DNA from: Blasia pusilla
Taxonomy: Eukaryota > Marchantiophyta > Marchantiopsida > Blasiales
Assembly: GCA_050084515.1 (NCBI GenBank)
Contig: CM114272.1
Coordinates: 31,992,001 to 32,056,000, forward strand
Length of the DNA stretch: 64,000 bases
Direction of reading: 5' to 3'
The position numbers were made by a program, and so were the translations under genes. Under the pieces are notes generated by a model. The model was given only the letters and a program-made list of their open reading frames with translations. It had not been told where the DNA came from and searched no databases. Shown here piece by piece: positions 25,011 to 38,087 of the stretch. How positions within the stretch are numbered: position 1 is the stretch's first letter; every line of letters begins with the position of its first letter.

Positions 25011-28000
25011 TCAAGCTTTGTTCGTTTTCCAAGGCTGAAGGACGGCAACAACAATGATGATGATGATGATGAGTAACAAAAAAATCGCAAAACACATGCA
25101 CTTGCGTGTGCCTCGCTGTAGCTTCTTTGCAGTCTGCAAAGCTACTGTACCTGCTTGCACATGCTCCACCGCTTTTGAAACCTGCAACCATGATATGTTG
25201 CCTCATATGAATACGTATGATATGTTGCCTAAACGACACTCCCTTTGCCACCATTACAAGAGGGTTATTCACTCCTAGCACTTTAGCATGTAGCATACAA
25301 TAGTGTCATCAAATTACATAAGGCAAAATGTGATCTCGCAACTAAATTGCAATCACCACAGGAAAGGGTACACTAATGCTAGTACTCCAGCAGCGAAGAG
25401 ACTGCTGTTGCGGTGTAGCCACCAACTGCTTGAACCCTTGCACTGTCTAAGAAAGTTAGTCCATCGTGAATTGCCGGACACGACACAAACACATCCAAAC
25501 TTCCATGGAAAATATGAGGCCAACCTGGGTTTCAATGTTGTCAAGCATCTCACCCTGCGCCTCAACTAAAACTGCCATATCCAGAAAAATCTGTAGCCAC
25601 AAGTGATACACTGTTAGAAGTTTGTCAAGTTAGGTGAACAACCGGAATAAACTTAAAATTTTACACTTCACAGTTCTACAGATAGTTTTGAATTCTGCAT
25701 GTTCAGATACAAATCTTAAAGCCTCCAGATATAATTTCGACTAGGAATCACCATTTACATCCACTAACACTGGATACGAATAGTAAACATTGTGTGAACT
25801 TATTGTCTAATCACCTAGTCAATTTCTTAAATATTTTGACTTTCAGACAAGTCAATTCCAGCTTGCTTGAAATACTCTGAGACCCCAAACCTCAATTCCT
25901 GTGAAAGTAATCACAGTTATCCACAATAAATGCAGGCATAGAGCATTTACATAGGCCTGGAGATGGCCCCGTCCTTGTTTAAACCTTCCAAAATTAGAAG
26001 ACTCTGACTTGTGCAAATTTTCTGCATAAGCAGTTGGTACTGCCAGAGCCAAAAGAGCAGGGATCACGTACCTGATGTAGATCAATGAGCTTCTTCTCAA
26101 TGTCTTTGACTGCGTCATGACGCTCCTGAATTTCAGCTATTGTATCCAAAATCTACACAACAGTAGATTGTTTAGTTTTACAACAAGATTTTCCAACTAA
26201 CAAAGACAGAATGAAAATAGCATAAAAGACGAGGACATGCCCAGAAGTAGACACATATGATGAAGAACCCTGTATTTGCCAACTTAATGAGAGATGAAAG
26301 TAATTTAACCTGCCCTCGTCCTTGTTCCTGAATGGCCTTTTGAAAGATTTGTTCGCTACTCCCAGTTTCAATCAACTGATCAATGGTCTGCATTAAAGAG
26401 GAATTGCGAGCAATTAATTTCCCACAACCCAATCATGTTTACTTCAAGCACCACCAAAGAGCAATGTTAGTCCTTCAGAACAGTGAAATCTAACTTGACA
26501 CCATGAATTTTTTAAATACGATATGTCCTACGAAGCTTACCTCCTCATCAGGAGTTTGTCCAGTTACTGCCAAACAAGTGTGCCAGATTGCATCAGATAT
26601 TCACAGAAGTTTCTCAAGAAATTACCATCCTGCCTACCTGTAAAATACTACGCTACCAGATAGATTATGGAAAGTAAAGGATTCTACAATTCATGAAGTT
26701 TGCTCGCAGCCAACACCCTTATTATTCTTGCTTTTGAAAAAAGGAAAAGAGCACTAATGCGATGGTGTAGACTAAGCCAGCTAGCTGGTAGCAGCACAAC
26801 CTAGCATACAATATGGAAAATGTTGGATGTATTTCATACCAGTAAACACCCGCCTCTCCACAACTTCTCGATACTCATCGCGGAATTTTTGTTGCAAAGC
26901 CTGCAGAAACCAAGAAAATCGTGGTGTCTAATAAACCTGTGTCTGATTGCTTGATATGAGGAATCAATCCATCATGCCAGTAACCTTCCAGAAAAGATTA
27001 GGGTCACTCTACAGTGAGCCTTGCTAATCCTGGAGAAAACACTTCCGACCAATTTCGTCAGCATGAAGTGCGATATGTGTAGATGCCAGCTGAGCACTGA
27101 AGGCTGCAACCTAAGCCAGCATAATGTGGAAGTGCATTAAGAACTATTCGATAACAGCCACCTTACCATGGACTGACAAACTTATTGACAAGGTGCAACT
27201 GTCATAATTAGACCAAAGTACTTGTACCCTTAATGACCAGTTCATCTGTAAACATTCATAACTTTTCCATGAACCAACTGGTACCATAAGCATTCATTTT
27301 CGGTCTTGAAGTTAGACGAGGGAAATATTCCTACTGATACCATTGATTCAAAACATTGGAGTGGCAAGCAATGCATACTTGAAAATCTGTCATCAACTCT
27401 TTCAGCTTCTTCTTCAAAGTTCTGCAGTTAGCACGAGCAACAGTGTGTTGGTCAGACAATGTCCAAACGTTTGTGCGTCAACATGAGCTTTGCCTGAGCA
27501 GGTCTACAGCAAAAATCTCCAAATACTGAAAGCTGATAGCCAAACATACAATCATGAGCTTGCAGGATGGGTCCCCCCATATAGTGGTAACAGATGAATA
27601 AAAAGTAAAACAATGAATAACTCCTCAGAGTCACCTCTGCTATGAAATAGTGAAGAACGAATATACAGGAGCAGGTTACAAAAGAACAATTTCCACTGCA
27701 GCACTGGCAGAGAGGAAAATTTGATGGTATCATTTGTCCCTTCACATAGAGCCACGACTATAAAATGGGTACTGGCTCCACAGACACGTAGTAGCAGGAA
27801 TGTACAGCGAACATACGCGGTAATGGACATGCGGGTGCGATCTGTGCTAGAGCCTTCACCACAATTAGGTTTCTTGCGATTTGAAATGTTCTGCATGACA
27901 CCAAGCATTATAGTTAGTGAGGGAGACTGTTCTAAATGATTCAGTTGATGGAATACGTACATTCATACTGATGCTTACAAGAATCACTAGACAGGTATTT

Positions 28001-29566
28001 ATTGATCCTACCGATTTATCAAGGGCTTCGACTTTGCCTTTGATGTGTCGCGCCACCTTGCTCACATCATCTATGTCCCTTTCCATTCGCTCTTTTAGAC
28101 CTACACATACCACGGGGGGAGGTATGGTTTGGAATCTACAGAATCAGTTCATTTTCAATTATCCAACACAAAATCAAAGCCCTGAGAAAGTTAACTATGA
28201 ATTTTGCAAGACCTTCCAATACTTCTTGCTACGGTCCTAACCAAGACTCCAGACAGCTTGGATGCAAAAGTTACTGTCACTGACCTTTCATTGCTTGAGC
28301 TTTAGTAATTGTTTTACTCTCCTCATTCGCCTCCTGCACAACAATCCAACATTCAACAATTTGACACCACATACCCAACTGCGTATTTTCTATAAAGGTA
28401 TGAGAAATCAAAACATTCCCAATCGCAACATCTACTTGGTCGCAAATTAAAGTCAGGGCTAGAACCGTATTCCACAGAGACTTAATTATGACAGGTTTCA
28501 ATCAATGCTCGATTGATCGTGAAGTAGATTATAACAATTTAAGTCCATCAAAGATAAATCTCGCTTATGAAGGGGCGGGAAATATGATGGACGATAGACA
28601 GGAGACACTAAGAAAGAAAACTGGCAACTAGTCTGCTCAGACACTAAGACGGTAATATCTAGGACACTTCACCTCTACATGAGACAAAATGTAGATCAAT
28701 GAACCTGTAACGTTTGTAGGCTTTTCTTTATTGATGCGAGATCATTTTGAATCGCGCCGACCTGTACATCAACAAAAAAAATAACAATAAGGAAGGCCAT
28801 ATTCATCGTAAGGAGATTGCAAGACGATGGGTAACAACCACTCTATTCGAAAAGAAAATATGACAGAAAAGGGTGGCAGGAAGCCATATGAGGTGGCACC
28901 AAACCTTGGACAAACTGACATGTTCACAGATCATTAGATCGAACCTCCCAAAGATCGTGATGCACTCCAGCAATTGTACAGATCAATTTTATGAACGTTT
29001 GATCGTTCTTCCACCTCTAAACCATTGATCGTACTAGTTCATGTTCGCATGTAACGAGCGTGATAATTAAGTGAGACGTAGGAACAAACCTCGGTAAAGA
29101 ACTGGGCCATATCTGGCCCTCCATCAGGGAGAGCACCAGATGGTCCTGCTTCAAGATCTTTGTCCTTGCCATTTCCTTTGTCCTTTCCATTACCACTGAA
29201 TTCTGCAGCTGCATTGGAGTGACGTCCTGATTCCTGCAGATACGGTCGCATCTCAACTTAATACTCTCGCTCCCTCTTCCACTTTTGCATGATTTGCATG
29301 CGTGCAAAGTTACGCACGTTATGAGTCTCAAAAGCACACAATCGATGAGCTTATCAAAAGCCCAGTGTTCCACATTCCTTCCTGGTGGCGCTTGGAGACA
29401 TAAATACCCGCAAACGTTCCACCGGAGCTCGTGGGAATAAAGAGTCTCGCAGCTGTTCTTGCAAGCCAACAACATTGTACAAAGATTCTCTCCTGGTTAA
29501 CAACATCAACCTCTGACATGATTCAGCCTACTGAGACCGAGAAAATACCCCTAAAAGGTCGTTCAT
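25011..29566 (-). CDS. SYP13: Syntaxin of the SYP13/SYP132 type (Qa-SNARE), 13 exons
   Basis: Plasma-membrane Qa-SNARE that drives vesicle fusion in secretion and cell-plate formation. Proposed exons: 29566-29549, 29233-29090, 28761-28705, 28333-28285, 28100-28012, 27890-27817, 27421-27379, 26900-26840, 26566-26541, 26387-26310, 26152-26072, 25590-25525, 25181-25011. All introns are GT-AG and every phase joins, giving 318 residues. The tiny exon 1 encodes MNDLLG, the usual plant syntaxin start; this exon is the least certain. The Habc part includes [20 protein letters not shown] and the linker [17 protein letters not shown]. The SNARE motif reads [20 protein letters not shown], then [20 protein letters not shown] with its zero-layer Gln. 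A C-terminal anchor (FAIFLLLI, then six Ile, then VVAVLQPW) ends the protein. [13 protein letters not shown] favours SYP13 over SYP11/12. Confidence 0.92.
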
Positions 29567-30740
29567 TTTGGTCGCCTCTTTCTTATCTGCTAATTCGACG
29601 AAGCCAATTTTCCTGTTCACTGAAAACTATCGAGTTCCCCTTGGGAGTACGACTGCGGAGGCCGTGGTAATCGACTTCACAACATTCGCCGGGGCCCGTA
29701 TCAAAGACGATCGGTATCACCAAACTCGTCTTCCTGTAGCCGATTGCAGTGTCGGTACATCCGAAACCTCCTCAACAAACCATCCCTGCTCTGCCAAATA
29801 TTCCTTCCGTGCTAGCCACGTCTATCTGCCTCGCTCCTCCTCATACACCACCTACGATTCTGCTTCCTCCTTCACACACCAGGGCCTCTACCACCCTTGA
29901 TCCTGCTTACACCACAACGCTAATTCTCGTCTCTCCGCCCTTTCCCGTTCTGCTCTTCTTTCTGATCCAGCACACGAGGACTGGCGAATTCTCCAACACG
30001 CCCGCCCCAGCCCCAGCCCCAAACTCTCTCATGAAAGTCACCCGCCGTAAATGCGAATGCATTCCCGATCGAGGGCAGATCGCTGCGGCAGAGGAATCAC
30101 TGGTAGCGAATTCTTCAACTCCCATGTTCCATTTGGACCCGCCCCACGCTTCGCTCCCAGGTCTTCGCGTCCGCCTCTCCCCCCCGTCCCATCTCTCGTC
30201 TCCCTGTCATGTCGCCGCGCAACATTGTGTAACTCCCGGCCCTTCGCTATTACTACTACTGTACCCGAAACTTCGAAAGAATGATCATATCGCGATTCCA
30301 TCCAGGGTAGAAGGTAGAATGCTCCCCCCATCCGAGCTCTGTCAACGGATGGCAAATGTTTGTGCTGGACCTGCGACGATATTTCTTTTTCTTTTCTTTT
30401 CTTTTCTTTTCTCTTCTCTTCTTTTCTTTTCTCTTCTCTTCTTTTCTGGATCCTTCATGTAAATCGGGTGACTGAAAGATCATTGGTGGGGCTCGTTTAC
30501 CGTCCCCAGAGCTGGGATGCCCCGGTTGGGCCCTACGTGTGACTGTCATTGTTTGTGATCTGTCTGCATCCTCCACGTGTACAAAACGAGATGAGTTTCC
30601 CGCCAGCATCGGAACCCGCTCTGACGCGCGTCGCGGAGATATCCGCAGAGGGGTCGTGGGGCATGGCGTCCCTCCCGCCTGCGCTAGGCATCGCCCACTA
30701 TTATTATTATGACCCGTCATTTGGAAACCTCTCTTGAATT
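29567..30740. other. SYP13 upstream region, GC-richer
   Basis: This holds the presumed promoter and 5' leader of the syntaxin gene. The DNA is noticeably richer in C and G than its surroundings. The 237-residue open frame at 29749-30462 on the plus strand is Pro/Ser/Leu low complexity, antisense to the leader, and has no domain, so it is not called. Confidence 0.45.
30382..30447. repeat. Pyrimidine (TTTTC)n-type repeat
   Basis: A CTTTT/CTCTT pentamer array of about 65 bases lies some 0.8 kb upstream of the syntaxin start, on the opposite strand as a purine tract. Confidence 0.9.
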
Positions 30741-33149
30741 CGTATTTTCGCGTAATTTTGTGCGCTCTGGTTTCTTTTCGCTGTGTGGATTAGGACCCTT
30801 TGGGTCTGATTAGGGCCCTCTGACCTCTTTCAATGGGACCGGGTATTTATTGGAGGAATGTCTATGGTCCAATAATTTGGGCATGGATATTCTCGACATA
30901 TCAAGGCAAGCCTGCCAAGGGTTATTTCTTTAGGCAAGGGCTGGCAGATTTCTTTTTCCTCTTAAACGGGTGGACAAGAAAGTAATTAACATATAGGTGG
31001 GCATATTCTTTAGCATATGCAAACGTTCCCGTCCCGAACTAACCACTAACCGAGGAAAAGAAACAATGAGAACTTGTAGAATTATAAGTAGAAAAGAAAT
31101 CTTGGAGGAAAAGCCACTAACCGAGGAAAAGAACAATGAGAACTTGTAGAATTATAAGTAGAAAAGAAATCTTGGAGGAAAAGTATATTTCTCGAATACA
31201 AATACAAACTTGTTGATTTCTATGCATGTTTTGAATTGGCGCATTTAGTTGTACACTTGACCTTGAGAATCCTTAGAATGCTACTAGGGTATTCCCATGA
31301 ATTTTTGGGGTCATGGGCATGATAAGGGAAGATCTTCTCGACTCTCAAACAACTCTCTACTTGAAACATGGACCTCGGGCAACAAGAAAATATTTTGGTA
31401 GCAAATGCAGGAAGAAAACACTTTTCTCCACTTTTTGGGCATATGATTATTAGTCACATGTATAGCAAAGGCTGAAATTTGATCTTGGGAAAAGGAGGGA
31501 TCATGATCCCTCCTTGGTTGCCAAACACCATGAAAAATAGGGAGAGTGTTGGACTTACCGAAAAACTATCATTGCTAAGGTTTTTGTCTTGACTATGTTC
31601 AATACTTGCAATGGCATGGAGTGGTGAGGACCTTTTCCTACATATTTCCAAGAAATGAAACATTTTTCCATCACTAGTGAAAGGGTGAATATGATAGTCA
31701 AATCATCACTAGTGAAAGGGTGTTCAATTGGATTAAGTTAGGCTACCGACAAACTATTCAAATTACCCAGTGTGCATGGCATATCACCTACTACTAGGTT
31801 TTGAAGGTAAGATCAGACTTAAGAAAGAACACGAAGTTTTAAAACCTCTACCCATTCTGAAACTAATTCAAGGAATGATAACCCATGCCACATAAGATTG
31901 TCTCCATGAAATGAACCCACCATACATGAAATGCCCAAAAATTTGACTGAAAGGAATTAACGGACTGACCCTTCGGTTACTTAGAGTTAATTTATATGCT
32001 AGTGGGCGTATAGACGTACGACTACAAATTTAATAAGGGACACATAACATTAATTTAAGTTGGATGTCGGAGCAACCAAAGGGTTCTTCGGGGGCGATAA
32101 AGAAAAAGCTGGACAATCGTGAGGTCATGTGGGCCCCAGGGACGATAGGACCTAGGGAGATAGTTTCTTAAGGGAAAAGCTGATAACGGGGGATAACTAG
32201 GACGGGAAGTAACTGGCATCCCGTTAGGATAACCTGGGAATGTGACAAAAATCTCTGAATAAACCGAAGAACCAATGGAGTGTCTGATAGGGGCCGTAGC
32301 CGCCGGACCCACCCACTCATACGGAAGTGGCCAGACATGTTCAGCAGACACCGCAGTAACTTGAGAAATGCGGTAAGAAACGGATGGAAGTAAAACAACT
32401 GTCCGAAGTTGGTGGTGGGATCCACATGGGAACAGGAGCCTCAGTCTACGCGGTTTATCTCCCCGTCCTCAAGTCTCGACTCTCGAATTAGTCATTCCCG
32501 GTCATTTTACCTGGTCCTGACAGGTCATAGTGGACGTGGTCTACTACTGCCCTTCTGTCCTCAACGTGTGCTGGAAGCCCTGGATAGGCGTTCCGCTAGC
32601 ATCGTCCTTCTAACCCACGGGACCGATTCTCGCCCGCAGGGTGAGGACTGGCAACCGCCAATCGGAAAGAAAGCCTTCGTATTCCGACGGCGACGTAAGA
32701 TACGGACTCCGTCGGGAAACGTCAATTCCAAAGATTCACCGATACCGTCCGTCATCATCTCCCGGTTGTTCCCCGAGACCGAAGGGTACATCAGGTCCTT
32801 CAGGAGATGGGTCCCATAATCCCATTCTTGTCCCTTATTTCTTGACTTGATTTTTATTTTTTATTTTTCATTTAAGACGGGGCAGCATTTAAGAATTGTT
32901 CCGAGCCAATTAATTCCGGATCAGAAGCGGTAAGCAGAAAAACCGCTATCGTAATTCAAGTGGTAGAATAAAGATCGGAAAGTTCTGCATTTGATCGTGG
33001 GTGTCCACTTGGGAACGGGGCGCGACCGACAGCTTGGATCGGAAAGCCGAAAGTCTCTCCAAGTTTTGACCGCAGGACAATGTGTCCGCAACTTGTCCTG
33101 CAGCTGACGTGGCCGTACTAAACTTGTCTGTCATACTTGTCCTGCAGCT
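30741..33149. other. Intergenic DNA left of the hAT element
   Basis: No gene was recognised. It contains a 71-bp tandem duplication (31043-31183) and, just left of the hAT element, two copies of ACTTGTCCTGCAGCTG (about 33091 and 33135). Open frames at 32055-32850 on both strands show no recognisable domain. Confidence 0.5.
31043..31183. repeat. Perfect 71-bp tandem duplication
   Basis: Unit 1 is 31043-31113 and unit 2 is 31114-31183. Both begin CCACTAACCGAGGAAAAG and end CTTGGAGGAAAAG, and they differ only by loss of one A. The near identity means the duplication is recent or an assembly artefact. Confidence 0.92.
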
Positions 33150-33157
33150 GGCGTGAC
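33150..33157. repeat. Left target-site duplication of hAT element
   Basis: GGCGTGAC precedes the left terminal repeat. GGTGTGAC follows the right terminal repeat at 37811-37818. Seven of eight bases match, and 8 bp is the duplication length of the hAT superfamily. Confidence 0.85.
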
Positions 33158-33677
33158 CAGGGTCCGGGGAGGTTTTTGGCGGAAACCCGTAAAGTTTTAA
33201 GTACGACGGTTTTTAGGAAAAGTTATTCGGGAAAAAAAGGCAATAATTTTTTCAACGGCAAATTTCTGAGATCTTATTTATTTTCTAGTGATTATCCATC
33301 TGTTAAAAAAAATTTCCGGCAGATTTCAAAAACTTTTCAGATAACCTCGGAAACTTTCCGGTAGCTGGAATATTAACCGGCTAAAAAATAATTTTGGCCT
33401 CTGTACATTTTCCCCTTTGCTATTTCTTGCTCAAGCAGTTCTTACATTCACTCCATGTTCCATTCTTCTAATTCCCGGTTCCATCTCCTTGGGTCCCTAA
33501 ACTCTTTCCTCCCTTGCTATAACCCCACATGTAATATCCTTGGCAGGAATTGAACCTGGCCTGGCCTCCACCGAACCGGGAGCCAAGGATCCTACCCCTT
33601 CATAATACATTGAAGATTTAGAACAAATCTTCAAGGTATTATGAAAGGGACCTCTCACATCTCTCTCTTCCCACCAA

Positions 33678-35933
33678 CTAAACATTTGAAATTGGGGCAC
33701 TTGGAGAATCCTCTACATTTGCAACCTCCAATGGAGTATCATCCGTACCATCCACATATCTCTCTGGATTAGAATACACATATCTAAAGTTAATAGAATT
33801 TTTCCAAAGAATTACTGATTCTACCAACAAATCCTCATAATCAAGTATCTTACCCTCTAAAGCTATCTTGAGAACGGCATCTAAATGCTTAGTCGTCAAT
33901 CGATTACGACTTTTTGTCTTGATCAAATTCTGCACAGAGAAAACTCTCTCACAAATTGCAGTACTCACACATTGTACCCTAGCAATGTTAGCTAATACAA
34001 GCAAATTAGAGAACTTACATTGCAGAGATGGGCTCCAACTTACCATTGCCCACAAATCTCGAAAGTTTCTATCTTTCCATTCTGTGGTGGTCATGAGCTT
34101 AAATGATTGAAACTCAGAGTTCACACTTGCTGAATTCACAAGAGGTGGTTGCAAGTGACCCCTAAAAGGCGTCTCCCTTCTAAAATGTGCGCAAAGATCA
34201 TCCACTTCCTTGCAACCCCAACTATTCAACCCTACTAACCTTGAGGGCATATGAAGAGGATTCAAAATTTTCATTGCACCTATCAAACTATTGTCCCTAA
34301 ATCTATCATGTAAGGCTACACATACATTCTCAGCAAAGTTCTTTTGGAAAGTTAGAGCAGCCTGTAAATCCTTTCCCGTACCATCTCTCAACATTTCAAT
34401 GCTATGGAACTTTCTACCCCTAATCTCAGATTGCAGTCGTTTCAAGTATCCACCAGGGGGTCCAAAATCAGGTAAGAGATGATAACCTATTTCTTCAAAG
34501 AATGTAGAAGCATTCAAGTCATGATTCTCCATTACAAAGTTCATTGTAATAGAGGCAATCTCAGAATTCACAATACTATCAATAGTACTAACATCTACAA
34601 ATTTTTATTGGAAAACCTTACTCAAATTAGCAAGGATAAACAATATGTCTGCCAAAAAGTACAACTGATAGATCATTTCAAATGATCTCAGCTTGTTGTA
34701 CATGTTAGGAGCATTACCATCATCTTCAGAGCGGGGAATGTCCTTGAAATAGGTGAGAACAGATTCCACGGAGTCACACAAAGTAGTCACGGCTTGCCAT
34801 CGAGACAACCAACGAATTTTATGATATCTCTTCATGACCTTCTGAGAGTCATTCAACTTCTCTTGCAGAATTGCAAGAGCACACTTCCTCTTTGAGAACC
34901 TTCTAAAGTATCCACCTACAAAATTCAAGATGGAATCAATCTCTATAGATACATCTTTACAACCTGGTCCTTTGGCTGTTGTCAAAGAAGCAAGATTGGT
35001 CCTATGTGCAACACAATGTACAGAGAGCAAAAATAGGTTTGCTTTCAACTTCAACTGAGATGCTACTCCATTCTGACTACCTACCATAGTTGAGGCTCCG
35101 TCTGATCCAAAAGCCACCATCTTTGAACTCTCTAGTCCCGAGTCCTTGATCAACTCCAAAAGATTGTTAGTAATGGCATTTGAATAATTCTCTGGACATT
35201 GCAACAATCCTAAGAACGAATTCTCAACCTGCCCTTCTAATAAGTAAGTTGCAAATACAATGAGATGGCCCGTTACTGAAATATCATAGGACTCATCAAT
35301 CATGATCCCAAAGAAAGGAGATTGTTGAACTTTTAAAAGTGTCCTTCTATGCACTACTTGACTGATATAATAACACATATCAGCACAAGTCTTCTCATCT
35401 TGGTATAAATCTCGGGTAATTGGTGCATTCACTGAAAGTAACAACTTACACAGATCCGGGAATTTGGCAAAAGCCAATGATACCTTGGCGATGAAGTATA
35501 CACACTTGAACAATGTTAACAAGGCTTGGTCACAAGTCCGATTAGTAGTGGCAATGGCCTTGGCCATCGACCTGTGTCCTATATTAGCAGCCCAAGAAAG
35601 TTTCATATGCTCAATCGATTTGCCATGATCTGTAAAGGCTGAAACCTTACAGTTTATGGCACCATCCCTTGCAAAGGAATTCTTATCCTTTCCTTGTCTA
35701 CAAACCTTAAAAAATATTCTACCAGATTCTGCATGAAACTCTATCCAGTCAAATAAGCTATACCAGACATCCCTCCAAGCCATTTGATTCTTCTCAATTA
35801 GACTATTGGAAGGAGTACCAGAATTCCCATTTTCCCTCCCATCTGAGGACCCTGACCGGCTTGAGTTTTCAGGAAAGTCTTGGCTTACGTCTTTGGCCAA
35901 CATTTCGCTCATGGTTCGCTGTCTCTTAGCCAT
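33678..35933 (-). pseudogene. hAT transposase (TTF-finger / ZNF862-like), one in-frame stop
   Basis: This is the transposase of the element above, cutting and joining DNA at its terminal repeats. It is a single frame of about 750 codons with a TAA at 34607-34605 after residue 442; the frame then continues unchanged to 33678. In order: a diverged TTF-type finger (about 60-115; the first Cys is replaced, reading FFKVCRQ, with HGKSIEHM later); MIDESYDISVTGHL (first catalytic Asp region, about 210); AFGSDGASTMVG (second Asp region, about 275); SVHCVAHRTNLA; and a C-terminal dimerisation block with CERVFSVQNLIKTKSRNRL. Only one lesion is visible, so the gene decayed recently, or the stop is a sequencing error or read through. 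No intron is needed. Confidence 0.88.
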
Positions 35934-36503
35934 ATCTCAGACAATGAAGGGTTACCAAAGGTTTAGGTCTAAACAAGGCCTTATTTTCTAGACAAGAGCA
36001 AAACTAGTTCACATCAAAAGAAAGGTGGCAGCCAAGAGTCCAAGACTCAGAGCAAAAGGCTGAAGTCAGAAAACCCAAGACTCTAAGCCAAATCACTTTA
36101 TGTTGCCAAACCCGAGAGCAAAGCAGACCCCAAATCAAGATAAAGAACGAAAAATAGGGCCTCTAACTCGCCAGAGTAGAGCAAAACTCAGGCCGAGAGG
36201 AAACTTGTGCAAGTCAAACAAAACAGCCTAAACCCTATCACGAAAGTGTAAACATGAAAGCTCTAGAGTGCAATATCCACAAAAACGTAAAGCTGCAATA
36301 TAAGATATGGTGGTGGAGGCTTCAAGCTATAGAATGAGCACTCGAGGTCCAAGTCTTTTGAGCAAGGTGACAAGGTTACAAATTCGGCTCTCAATCTCAC
36401 ACTCCACACTCTCGGGCGCTCGAGATAAAAGCCAAACGGAAAAAGAGCCGAGTTGGCCCAAACACGTGGACCTCCGTGCACTAATTAGTGTAGAAATTTA
36501 CAA

Positions 36504-36510
<7 letters not shown>

Positions 36511-36596
<86 letters not shown>
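36511..36596. repeat. (GA)n microsatellite inside the hAT element
   Basis: An uninterrupted GA tract of 86 bases lies about 580 bases upstream of the transposase ATG, inside the transposon. Confidence 0.95.
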
Positions 36597-36598
<2 letters not shown>

Positions 36599-37796
36599 AC
36601 GGATTCTAACCTAAGCAGTGAGTGCAATTGGGAGCCTGCAGAGGAAGGGCGATAGCGGGAAAGAACGAATTCAGACAAGAAGCCGCAACAAAAACACAAC
36701 ATTGCCACCAAAAAAGGGAAAAGCCTGTCGTCGGTGCACGAGAGGAAGGGAAAAAAATCCGAGCTGGTACGAACACTTGGACTTTTGTGCAGAAAAAAGC
36801 AAAAACAGCCTAGAAAAGCCCCAGGATACCGACTCCCAAGTTCCAAACGCTTAAGCATTAAAAGTTTAACAGCAGAAAAGGCCACGGGAGTCAAGGCGCC
36901 GACTCTAGAGCACTCAAGAAAAAACCTAGACAACCGAAAAGCTCGAGGACGACTACTCCTGACTCCCCAGAACTCGTCTCTCGACCAGGGCTTCGCCGTA
37001 GCCGCGTCAGGAAACCAGGGTGAGGAATTGAACAAGACTGAAAATGTTGAAGAGACTCGTAACTTCAGAAGAGCACTTCGCACACTGGAGTGTGCACGAG
37101 ACTCGGAAGACACTGCAAACGCAAATGACGTTCAAAGCTCGTGCTGAAAAAACAATAGAACAACTAGCTTAACTCATCCGAAGAAGCAACTAGAGAGCAC
37201 TTGACTCTCTAGCGCGGCTTCACCGCAGCAGCCGCGTAAGGGACTCGGAGATGTGGGTCTCTGAAGAAATTCGGCACTTCAAAGTATGGACGAGCATAAT
37301 GCGCATGGGACACGGGAGTCGGGACTCGCAACAGAGTGCGCTAGTGCAAATAACATTCCAGAATCCACGCTCGAGTCGCTCGACCCGCTCGAGCACACAG
37401 TCTGGAGTTCGGGGAATGGACCCCTTGCAGCCCTCGGTCACTCGGTGACGTTCCCTTAGGCCGTGATTTGCGGCTGCCCTACCCCATACGGCCAAGATCT
37501 CATGATGAGAATCTAACGGTTCTCACCTACTATCCGGTATTCCAACCACCTGAAAGTGGTCCAGCAAAATTCCGACCTCCGTAAAATGCATTCCGGAAGG
37601 AATTCGGGGGAAGTGACCGGTAGCTGCAATATTCCAGCGTAGTCCTCCGAGAAAACGGCACATTTCTGGCTGAAGAAATCCCGACCATCCATTAACCGGA
37701 ATATCCCCTTATGCCGTCGGAATCTTAGCCGGCTAAATTTCCCGAGCGTCGTCAATTACGGATTCTAACCGGCCAGCTTTACTCTATTTGCCGGTT

Positions 37797-37818
37797 CTCC
37801 CCGGACGTTGGGTGTGAC
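37797..37818. repeat. Right terminal inverted repeat and target duplication of hAT element
   Basis: CTCCCCGGACGTTG (37797-37810) is the inverted partner of the left end, and GGTGTGAC (37811-37818) is the right target-site copy. Together with the left end they fix the boundary to the base. Confidence 0.85.
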
Positions 37819-38087
37819 TGCACAGTATCCGGACTAGCGAGACTCTACGTTATTATAAAATTAATAGATTAAGGGGAGAGAACTCATGTGGCGGCTCACG
37901 AGAAAGTGCAGTACAAATTGCGCTAAAATCCTTTTTGGTATGTTTTGACTTTTTTCTCTTTTTTTTTCAAGGAGAGGAGGGAAGTGGGTCACACGTCTTA
38001 CCACCTAGAAAATTAAATATATCTACTTTATTATAAAATAAACCTGAAAAGAGAACAAAGAAAGGTAATAACAATTCAAAAGAGGAG

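Larger units (their letters stand above)
33158..37810 (-). mobile_element. hAT-superfamily DNA transposon, structurally complete (4653 bp)
   Basis: The left end reads CAGGGTCCGGGGAG (33158-33171). The inverted right end reads CAACGTCCGGGGAG (37810-37797), 12 of 14 matching and starting CA like other hAT ends. An 8-bp duplication flanks both ends. Subterminal blocks at about 33340-33390 and 37530-37800 share CCGGTAGCTGSAATATT, TTAACCGG and CCGGCTAAA, the kind of repeated sites hAT transposases bind. One transposase frame on the minus strand occupies 35933-33678, interrupted by one stop. A GA microsatellite sits in its leader. The length and layout are typical of Ac-like elements. Each end has drifted a little, so the insertion is not brand new. 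Confidence 0.88.

Noticed and set aside
29749-30462. 237-residue open frame on the plus strand
   Set aside because: Pro/Ser/Leu low complexity, overlaps the syntaxin leader in antisense, ends in a CTTTT repeat, no domain.
32055-32850. Overlapping open frames on both strands
   Set aside because: No motif, and similar length on both strands suggests chance in GC-balanced DNA.
36481-37113. 210-residue frame upstream of the hAT transposase
   Set aside because: Runs through the GA microsatellite. The remainder is Ser/Arg/Leu-rich without a motif, and it is probably transposon leader.
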